From the NCBI GenBank assembly GCA_037577475.1, contig CM075186.1:7377501-7441500 (forward strand): a DNA stretch of 64,000 nucleotides, given 5' to 3'. The DNA comes from Chaunax sp. Z400. Taxonomy: Eukaryota; Chordata; Actinopteri; Lophiiformes; Chaunacidae. Both the position numbers and the translations under genes were made by a program. The notes under the pieces were generated by a model. The model saw only the letters and a program-made list of their open reading frames with translations. It searched no databases and was not told the origin of the DNA. Position 1 is the first letter of the stretch, and every line of letters begins with the position of its first letter. Positions 54,961 to 64,000 of this stretch are shown one piece after another.

Positions 54961-56460
54961 ACCATTGATGAATGGCCAGGATGTTGTGTCAGTCAGACTC
55001 AAAAAAGAGTCAAAGACTCCAAAAAGAAAGAAAACAATAACAAAAATATTCCTCCAAATGAATTTAGCCGACATCAGAGCAATTGTTCGGAGGCTCTTTG
55101 TCTCGTCGTGTGGTTTCAAAGTGTCCTGTGTTTAGTTTCTGGTTTGGGGGCGTCATCCACCTCCACACCCGCAATGACAAAAGTGCTTGCTGAGCTCTTT
55201 TGACACAAAGCAATTAACTTTATCGGTGGTGTCAGACAGAAAAAGATTGCAACAGCGATCCACCAGCTGTTTTCTGTTTGTGAAGAACTTTTCCTTTCAT
55301 TAGGAGCATAGTCCCAGCCTGAGTACCCCCTCCATCACACGTAATCACACAGCTTCTCTCTGATATTAGTGAAAATGTGTTCCCTCCTTCTCCATGTGTA
55401 CACTCTACTTGTGTTACTGCAGCTGAAGAGGTACTCCTACTTAAAAGTAATTTGACATGCAAACACGCACTGATTTTACATAGATTTTATATTCCATTGA
55501 CATTTTCTTTTGGAATTTTTTTTCTTGACTATGTTCAGTATTTGAATGGAAAGCCATCGTCTGCCTTGGAGGATGAAATCTGTGAGCAAAGACTGCACTG
55601 AGTCTCCTCACAGTTTCTTTCTGTTTTTACACTCTTATCTGTTGCTCTGCCTTCTCTCCCTCTATCTCTCCTCATCTTTTTCTTTCCCTCATCTGCTGAA
55701 GCGCCTATCATCTGGTGTGAGATGTAGATCTTGTCGGCCACTTGCTGCTTGTGCGCTTAATTGCCAGCAATTGTGAGGTTAGAGGATCTCACTGAAACTC
55801 TCAATAACGACGTCTGCAGCGCCGCAAACGAGGCTGAAAGTGAGATGTCATCCCGAGACATCTGTGTCACCGTTCAGTGTTCGCAATACTGTCGTGGTAT
55901 CGGAGCATCACCGCCCTGTACGTATTTATAATGACGACAACAGGGATTTGTGCTTTTGGTCATTCATCATGTGAAGTCATGGCAGATGTTCCTCAGGAGG
56001 AGAGAGAGTTGCCACAGAAAAGAAACATGAGATGATGTATATTCTGCCTCTTGCCTTGCTCCTCCCTGGTAGACATGTGGCAAATAAACAAAGAGATGAG
56101 TCCATTGGAACTAGTCATGATAATGTTCCCAAACTGATGAAAAATGGTCAATTTTGAAGTTATAAAGGAGGAAATGTTGAAGGTAGGAAGGAAGTTTGTG
56201 TATCCAGAGATGGATATCTCTTCTTCCTGTGTGCCACAGAGCTCCATTTCTGTCCAAAAAGTACTAAAAACACATCACTTAGCCACAGTGTTGCACTGGC
56301 TGGCGTCTTGATCACACTGTAGTTTATTTTGACTCAGTTCCACATACACAGTCCTGATTCCCCAAATACTCACTGGTGGACCAGACATGGACAACAAACA
56401 TTATTTCTTCTTTTTTATTTAACTAACAAGTTGATTTAAAAACTTCAGTCAGCAGTTGTG

Positions 56461-56600
56461 TTAGACTTAGACTTTATTGTCCTTAATGGGAAATTCTTTT
56501 CCGCAGCACAGTACATGTCTGGTCACAGATCACACAAACACACAATGAACAGCAACACAACAAAACAGGAGTGACATAAATAGACAGACAACAGAACAGA
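56461..56600 (+). repeat. interspersed repeat fragment
   Basis: TAGACTTAGACTTTATTGTC followed by AATGGGAAATTC resembles the (reversed) tail of fish non-LTR elements. No coding part is visible. Confidence 0.35.
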
Positions 56601-59600
56601 CTCGAGACTGATTATCAGGGTTTTGTAGGGAATTACTGAGCTTTGTTTTTCAAATTAAAATATATGTATTTAGTGGAAAACAATGTAGTCGGGGCTGAGA
56701 GCCACAGACAGCTTTGAGACTTGGGATTTCTTGACAACATGAAAAACAACACCAGTTTTGATGTGAACGTTTTGATTAGGCAGTGCATGCTGCAGCGACT
56801 GCACATGTTGTGGCACTGCTAATTAAAACACTGTTTTCTCCAACCTGCCATTTTATCTCTGCATGCAGCTCAGATTTGATTTGTCGTAGAGTTTATAACA
56901 CGATGAACACTCCCAGGGTTTGGGGGTCAGATTTACCCTGCGGTGAAAAAGTAAGTTTGTGTGTAAAATTTAACAAATTGAACAATAACTTTCTTCTGTC
57001 CTGCAGTGCCCCCCTGGCTGATCCTGTCATCTCTGTCTCATTCTGCAGCACATCCGTCCTTCTCTCTGTCCATCGGACTCATTAATTAACACCCATGACT
57101 GCTCGGCTGCCTTTTTCCTAATTAGCACCTTGTCCATAATTCAGCCCTTTGCCACCACAGTGTGATGACACACAAGAGTTTCCACAAGTTTCCAGAGACA
57201 GTGAGATTTTAATCTGAGGAAGACAATATTTAATGAAAAGATTTCTGGAGAGATGTGACTCAGGATTGTCTACTCGAAGGAGTACGATTTTTTAATTTAA
57301 AAGACAGATAGCACGTTGCACAGGACATAAGATTGATCCAGTTTTTGTCTGTTTGATAATGATTCTAAATTGCTGAGACACCTGAAGATGGTTATCATGA
57401 CTATATCTTTGTGTGTTGAAATGCTGAAAATTAGTTCATGACATGTTTTGAGGAAGTGGTGCCGAGCTTTTGAAAACCTACCTTGGGGGAAAGTGATTGT
57501 TTCTTCTTTTAGTCTTCCTAGATCCATCCTTCGATGGTCCTGAACTCGCTTTCAGATCCATCTCTATCAGCTTTGTCTCTGGAGAAAAACTTCCTCTGCC
57601 CCGTTGCTCTCTTGGAGGAAACGATCATAGTTGTCTTGTAATGAAAATGTACTGCTCTGAGGACAAAAACACCTTAAAAATAACATTTTGACAGATACAG
57701 ACCAGGTAGAAGTTGCAGTAGACTTGGTCACAATATTGCAACAACATCCTCATAACAGAGAAGCTTTACCCAGAGAATGATTTTAATCTTTACTTCATAA
57801 AACAGAGAAATAATTGATCTCAATCATCAGAGTATTTATGGAAAAAAAAATCTGTCGATCAATAAGTTGTTTTTGCTATGAGGTAATTAATCTTCATAAT
57901 TCCTAAACATGTTAATTTGAAGCTTTACTCTCTTCTAGATCATTGTAAACTGAATCCTTATGATTGATGTTGTTTTGTTATGGACATCTTAAAATCGTTG
58001 TTGTCGTTGGGTAATTGCAACAAATGGATTAACAATTAAAAACATTACTAGTTGAAGTCACACGTACTGCCTCCAGATAGGCTTGACTCAACTTTCAAAA
58101 CTCAGCTGATTTGATGTCTTTACTAGTTGAGCGTTATAGAAATGAACTGAGACCAATGAAGCCACCTATAGAGATTAATCTAAAAACTGAATGGATGGTT
58201 TGGAAAATGATCCTCACTGCAGTAGAAATGACCTGAGGTAAACATATAAAATTTTAATCTTTAAAGGCTCAAAACAAACAGGATGTAATATGGCAGAAAA
58301 AGCTGCAGGTATCTCTTTTTTTCCCTCTCACTTTTTTATGATATCAATCTTTAGAGTGTCTTTGTTTTCCTGTGCAAGCAATGATGAGACTGTGGTTCTA
58401 TGGAGAAGTGACCCTATAACCTCAACATAGTGTAGATATCACATATCAGCGATACTCTGGAGAATAATCCATCAATTCTGTCAAATGGTTCCTCTTTATA
58501 TTTATTTCAGACCTCGTTTCATGCTGGAGCTGTAATTTAGCGTTTAAAAGCAGCTGGAGTCCAGTGCTTGAGGTGTGACATTTCAGGGGTGCCCAGCAGG
58601 AAGTTGCTGTTGCTCTAGTGCTTCCAGCTCAAAGATTTTTTTTCAATAACAAAGGAAATTGACGGGTTCTCTGCCGACCAAACTCTCATTTTGAGATCCC
58701 AGTTTTAAACTGTGCGGAGGGCAACAGGGGTGTAAAACACAGGAGATCACCTGTCAGGTCAGAGGTTATAATCCTCAAGTCCAATTGACCGATCTTGCAT
58801 TTGGTGATGGACCAGTGGTTCTCAGGCTGATACTGGGAACATTTTATGAGCTTATAACGTTAATAATATAATTGTTATGGTTATTATGTCAAATTATTTT
58901 CACGTGTCCACTTTGCTAATCACTGCATTTTACTAGTTTAGGTACAGAATGGAATAATCAATGTGAACATCCATTTTCTAATGATTTAAATGTTGCAATT
59001 ACACATTTCACTGCTGCTAATTATTTTCAGTCTACTTTTACCATTATTATTATAATAATAATGGCCAGCAGCCCAACTGAGCCCCAGATTAAAGCTGCTT
59101 CATAGTGATGTGCAGGGTTACTGTATGTAGAGTTTTGAGCAGTTCAACATTTACGTGGCATGCTTGACGCACAGTGAAGTTCTCACCATCCATGTCAAGT
59201 AATTGAAAACGTTACAGAAGTCCATGAAAAGTACCTGAAAAGTAAGAGGAGTTCCTGCTACGTTTTTTCTCATTTTTCCTGCTCGTCGTACATACTTCTA
59301 CAAATACGCATTGGTGTGACAGGGGCTTTAGGTTCTAATGCGTTAGCAGAGTCAATCCGTACGGACCGTGTTCCTTTCAGCCTGGATTGTGTTTTTGACT
59401 TCTTCTATTTGTCTAATATCATCGTCTCTCTGTCTTATGTGAATGCACACATGGCTATACATTCATAAAAAATCTAGGTTGACTTATCAGCTTGATACCG
59501 CTCTCGTGTGACAGCGCAGCGATCATGCAGTTGTCAGGTTAAAAAAAAGCCAGATAACTGGAACTTATCCCTGGTATGTTTGACTTGCTTCAAAGTGCAT

Positions 59601-61649
59601 GGCCTCAGGAGCTCTGCCCCTCTGTCTCCAGGCTGCTCTGCATGTATTCCTCAGCGTATGAGTGGGAGGCATGCATCTGTGTGTGGCTGTTTGCTTGGAT
59701 ACAAGTTTCACATGGAAGCCTGCTCATGCAAGCATGTAAGTGGATTTACACTCAGCTCAGGAGGCGATAGTGAACATTTTGTGTATGCAGGCCTTTTCCT
59801 CCTCAGACGAACATACAGTTTTTATTTTACATGGTCATTTAAACATTTCTTCCTACATGTAAGTCTTTTTTTCTTTCCTTTTTTCCTGAGGATGCTAAGC
59901 TTTAGGGAAAACATGTTTTTTTTTTTTCATTTCTGTTAAGACTTTTATGTCACCTTACATTTGGATGTGTCCACAGCAGCAGTAATGCATTAAAGCAGCC
60001 ATGAATGGATTAATCAAACCCACATACAGTCTAAACCCTGTTCTCTGGTTGGTAGAAAAGTGGACCAAAACAAATTAATTGCCGTATCAGAGATGATTGG
60101 GACTTCTCCAGTGTGTGGTGACAACACTTACTTCTGTGTCTCGTTGGATGACATTGTACCGTAAATAAACCGAAGTTAAAGTATATAATCAATATTTCTA
60201 TAATAGTGTGTCATTTGTTCCATGTGAAAGGTGTCTCTTGTGTGATGAACCTACAGAGAAACATGTTACATCATCACATTAAGAGGAGATGCAGTCCTCT
60301 CAACTTCAGAGAGATTTTAAGTTTCAGCTCTTAGTTTATCTGCACAATATACACTTTCAGCATCACCATGGTAATGTGTGTAATGATGTCAAATGAGACA
60401 AATGAACTCCAACATGTCACCCTACAACTTTTTTGATGCTTTAACAGAAATGGGAGACTCTCATGGTTCTCATTTGCAGTCACTAAATCAACAGGCGATG
60501 TCAGTTTGATAGAACGTAATTTACTCAAATTGAAGGGTTCTTGGACACACGTCTTGTTTCTAGTGGAGGAGCAATGAGCCCTACGTCACGGTAGCCAGCC
60601 CATGGTAAAACATAAGCCTCGTCTCCAGAGTCAAGTGTCTGGAGGAGGGAATAATCTGGTTGATGTGTGTATTTCTCAGTCACACTTTCTGTTTCTGTTT
60701 TTTTTGGGTGGGACCACGGTAAAACAGGAAGCAGACTTTGTCCTTCTGGTGTTTGTAAACTGAATGGGGAATTGAACTCCTTTGGGGTTTTGGGGGGAAA
60801 CAAACCAGACTCTTTACCAAATGGAATGAACTTTGGAACGGTGGGTGTCTTTCACACACTCACATATTCTCCAGTATTACTCAGCTTGTTTCACGTCAGA
60901 TTCCGGTGCTGACCTGCCATGTGTCTCATCCCTTGTGTGGAAGACCTTATAGGTTAAACGGACTGTGTCGTCTCCTCTAAGTGACCGGCTCCTGCTGCTG
61001 GAGGCGTTACTTCTTTCCTCCTCTGAGTCTGAAGAAACCTAATTAGAGTCGCACAATGTCTGAGTCTGATGGACTACAGCACGACAGCGACACTGTTAAA
61101 GCTTGGCCAGTCAGTTGTTTGCTACAGCTGGTTTAGATGTGCAGCTCGCCTCGGTACCTCCAATCTGTATCATTTTTGTACTTTTTTCACTGCCTTGATT
61201 TAATTAATGTGAAAGCGTGACATTGGATATATAGAGAGACTGGGCAGGTTGTTTTAATTTAATTTAATTTTTTTCATTAGATGGTAGGTGTAGGTCTAGT
61301 TTTGTTAAAGTTCTCTTTTGGTTTTATTACTTTGTTTGATTTAAACGGCACCCATTTGTCTTTTTCCTACATTTCTTTTCAGTTTTGCCTCACCTCTATG
61401 TAAATTAACTTGTTTGGTTATTTTGTTACTTTGAAGCTTTGTTTGGTTTACTTGCTTGTTTTATCACAACCTTGTAAAGTAAAATAAATGAAAATAGATA
61501 ACCTGTGTATACACCATTAAGAACTGGTTTTTATGTTTCCTTCCGTTCCCCGTTGGAGCTGGATCGTTACAGCTTGGTTGATTTAAGGGTCAAACTTTGC
61601 TACCAATGAGTTTATGAATGATTCATTCTTTCCAAATAGAGTACAACAA

Positions 61650-61745
61650 ATAGGGTTGGGCATCCTTGGGATTTTAACAATTCTGATTCCAATTCCGATT
61701 CTGCTTTTTGGTTCCGGCTCTTTGACAGGCAGGGTCAAAACAGAC
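61650..61745 (+). repeat. hAT-like terminal fragment
   Basis: AATAGGGTTGGGCATCCTTG followed by GATTCCAATTCCGATTCTGC and GGTTCCGGC resembles the reversed right end of the element at 32300-33297. Confidence 0.35.
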
Positions 61746-62202
61746 CACATGCTTATTTAACAGAAAGAACACCTTTGTACAAGCCATTCTGTATAAAGAA
61801 GGTATCATTCATTATGAATGACTCATTCAATATTCACAACAACTGACTAGAATTAATCATATCTTATAGCCCTACTTTCTGGACCATGACTTTACTGTTT
61901 GCATTGACTTTAATTGCTGTCATAGTGTGGTTTCTGGCTGCAGCAGGCTGTTAATGTTTTAGGTAAAACACCCTTCTGTCTGCTCACCTGTAAACAGCAG
62001 ATGGCCCGTTAGAAAATAGCTGGTGAACATGGAGCATTTAGAAGCTATAGAGAGACGTACCTCCTTCAGGAGTTGGTACAAAGTATAAAGCTGAACTAAA
62101 AGAAAGTGAATTTTCACAATTTTAATGTATTGGTGCAGGTATACTACTAAATTAAACGATTCATAACACCATCACAGAGCTGCTGTAATAATATGTGCCA
62201 CA

Positions 62203-62244
62203 TTTTGTGCCTTGTTTTTTGTTTGCAAAAAACAAGGCACAAAA
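62203..62244. repeat. perfect inverted repeat (19-base arms, 4-base loop)
   Basis: Arms 62203-62221 and 62226-62244 are exact reverse complements (core GTGCCTTGTTTTTTG / CAAAAAACAAGGCAC) around a TTTG loop. No gene is attached. Confidence 0.85.
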
Positions 62245-62784
62245 AAAACAGGATCAACAATGTGTTTTACGTAATGTACAGGATTCATACATGTTTGCAT
62301 AGTAATTGGCATATCCTGACATATAGAGCTGTTTCTCTTCCATCAGAAACTGTTGGTGTACAGGGAACAGACAGATCTAGTGACAGGCTCAGGCACATGA
62401 TGAAAAGATTTGAACCTGACATATCAGAGCACCCAACATGTTGATTATGTGATGGACTTCAAACCTACATTTCCTTTTTCCCTCTAAATGATCTGCAGCT
62501 GGTGCTTCTTCCTCAGCCTCCTCAGTTTTTTTCCCTCCCCCATAGCTGATCAGTGGGAGGTGACGATGACTCAATGCCATCTCTGCTGTGAAGTTGAGCG
62601 ACCTGTTAGTCTGTCACATTAAAGGACTGCTGACATTTCCAGCTGTCCACTAACCACAGATCCTCATTATGTACCATTATGTTCATTGTGATATCAGTGT
62701 CCAGGTTTGAGTATTAATACTACCCTGGTCCTTTGAATCAATACTGCTTAAATCTGCTGATCTGTGATTAACTTTTATCAGTGA

Positions 62785-62970
62785 AATGAATGCAAGAACA
62801 AGCCCAAAGGAGGTGGAGGAGGTGGAGAAGGTAGTGGTGAAAACAGGAAAGGAGGAGCAGGAAAAGGAGGAGCTGCTCGCAGTGGTGAAAGCAGGAAAGG
62901 AGGAGCTGCTCGCAGGGATGATGACAATGATTACAGCCTTGATTTTGGTTCCAGCAGACCTGGCAAAGGA
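62785..62970 (+). pseudogene. DHX57-like N-terminal Gly-rich remnant, out of frame with the main body
   Basis: In the frame starting at 62785 the sequence reads NECKNKPKGGGGGEGSGENR, then KGGAGKGGAARSGESRKGGA and RRDDDNDYSLDFGSSRPGK before TGA at 62971. A Gly/Lys/Arg-rich start followed by an acidic DD..D(Y/F) segment is how DHX57 begins. This frame has TGA directly upstream (62782) and no start codon, and it is out of phase with the long open frame that follows. It is therefore a broken piece. The alternative ATG at 62786 opens a different frame with no resemblance to DHX57. Confidence 0.55.
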
Positions 62971-62993
62971 TGAGGTGGTGTTGGCCGTTCTGA

Positions 62994-64000
62994 TCATCAG
63001 TTTCCCCTGATGACCTTGAAGAGGTTCCTATGGATGAATGTTTGAGCCAGAGGCAGGAAGAAGCTCTAGCCCTGGACCTCTCGTTCCTTCAGACAACGCT
63101 GCCGGAAATGGCAGTCGAGACAGGAGTCGGGGTGGTGGTTAATGTCCGTGACGTCTGCCGATTCTACCTGAAAGGGCAAGGCTGCCGGTTTGGTGACAAA
63201 TGCAAGTTTAAGCACCAGCTCCCTACCAAAGGGAGATCCGGGCCTGGTGCCCCAGACTTGATGGGTCCGAGCCAGCCTTGCTTCAGCAGCTATTCTCCTC
63301 ATGCATATGAACTAGAGATACGCTTACCCAAAGGAAACTGTTACCCATTTCAAGCACCGATAGTCGCCTTCAGCGCCACTGACAAGTCCATCGGGGCTGC
63401 AGGGAGGCTCACCGTGACTGAAAGTTTGTTTGGAGAAGCGCTGGCTGCAGCAACGGTCAGCGAGCCTGTTGTTTACACTCTGATTACCTTATGTGAGGAT
63501 GAAACTATCACGAAAGAACTGCGGGCTGTCAGTCATCACAAATACAGCACACCTCCGCCTGTTCTTATGGTTCCTCCACCCTCTCTTGCCATAGCAAAGT
63601 GCAAGAGTGTGAGGAGCAGAGCTTCTGAGGAAAGCAGGAGCAGTAATCATACCACCAGCAGAAGGACTGCTCCACCTAACAACCAGAGACCAGTAGACTT
63701 GAAAGAGACAGCTGAGGCAGAGGAGCTGGATGAGAGGGATGAGGGAGATGAGGATGAGGCTGTTCCGGTCGTGAGTGAGAGTTATGTTAGTCCGAGGAAG
63801 AGGATGGTGAATAAATACAACCTGAAGATGGACAACCTACTTCAAGAAAAAGGCAAGCTGTGTCGAGAGTTTCAGAAGAAGCGGTCATCCAGGCGTTTCA
63901 TGTCCATGTTGGAGCAGAGGAGGAAGCTGCCAGCTTGGCAAGAGAAAGAAAACATCCTCAACCTGTTAGACCAGTGCCAGGTGCTGGTGGTCAGTGGGAT
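62994..64000 (+). CDS. DHX57-like RNA helicase, partial intronless copy inside cadps2 intron 2 (runs off the window)
   Basis: DHX57 is a DEAH-box RNA helicase with UBA, CCCH zinc-finger and RWD parts before the helicase core. A single open frame with no stop runs from 62994 to the window end; the first ATG is at 63030. It encodes DECLSQRQEEALAL, a CCCH finger with C-x8-C-x5-C-x3-H spacing (63156-63215), an RWD-like stretch (AYELEIRLPKGNCYPFQAPI, then SEPVVYTLITLCEDE and HHKYS), an acidic linker, and LPAWQEKENILNLLDQCQVL VVSG. The window ends just before the expected G.TGCGKTTQ motif I. The UBA domain and part of the RWD seen in human DHX57 are missing upstream. Intronless form, broken 5' part and a foreign location suggest a retrocopy; whether it is expressed is unknown. 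Confidence 0.7.

Larger units (their letters stand above)
53729..62200. other. cadps2: cadps2 intron 2
   Basis: The next conserved CADPS2 exon is not found. The stretch contains repeat fragments (54725-54960 and 56461-56600), a possible hAT-like end at 61650, and otherwise plain AT-rich sequence. Confidence 0.5.

Noticed and set aside
62193..62444. 83-codon open frame with a splice-acceptor-like CCATCAG and SSDRLRHMMKRFEPDISEHP
   Set aside because: The acceptor is plausible, but the peptide matches no CADPS2 or DHX57 part I know, and the frame partly covers a hairpin.
62786..63010. 74-codon frame MNARTSPKEVEEVEKVVVKT as the start of a gene
   Set aside because: Only the alternative frame resembles DHX57; this one is the shadow of its Gly/Arg-rich codons.

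Overview
This is a stretch of vertebrate nuclear DNA, almost certainly from a percomorph teleost fish. Genes are split into short exons with GT-AG introns. The AT-rich background carries fish-type interspersed repeats (tRNA-derived SINEs, Tc1/mariner and hAT-like DNA-transposon debris, LINE 3' tails) and long CA/TG microsatellites. The gene order asb15 (-), iqub (+), cadps2 (+) matches human 7q31.32, seen here from the opposite strand.

Layout. At 1-700 (-) lies the 5' end of a second ASB15-like gene: its first coding exon, a probable leader exon and a TATA/MEF2-like promoter. Its body lies to the left of the window. At 1854-11175 (-) lies a complete asb15 gene (ankyrin repeats plus SOCS box). 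I resolve nine coding exons, predicted 574 aa, plus a probable non-coding leader exon and TATA box. Its introns hold two copies of a decayed Tc1-like element, one of them split by a SINE with a visible target-site duplication. At 13463-22783 (+) lies a complete iqub gene of fourteen exons, predicted 772 aa, with ubiquitin-like and IQ motifs. An RFX X-box sits upstream, as expected for a gene of motile cilia. At 23541-23720 (+) there is one orphan exon with the SLC13 sodium/anion symporter signature. It sits exactly where mammals keep SLC13A1, between IQUB and CADPS2, and I see no partner exons, so it looks like the remains of a lost gene. At 26126-53728 (+) lie the first two coding exons of cadps2, separated by a 27-kb repeat-rich intron; the rest of the gene is beyond the window. 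Intron 2 seems to begin with a GC rather than a GT donor. At about 62785-64000 (+), inside cadps2 intron 2, lies a DHX57-like RNA-helicase coding sequence, uninterrupted by introns. Its N-terminal part is frame-broken and internally deleted, which suggests a retrocopy. The window ends just before its helicase motif I.

The genes do not form a pathway. asb15 encodes a muscle-biased substrate receptor of Cullin-RING ubiquitin ligases, iqub a ciliary radial-spoke protein, and cadps2 a dense-core-vesicle priming factor. Exon boundaries were placed by reading splice sites, checking phase continuity and comparing with mammalian proteins from memory. No alignment or database search was run, so repeat family names and orthology calls rest on recognition.
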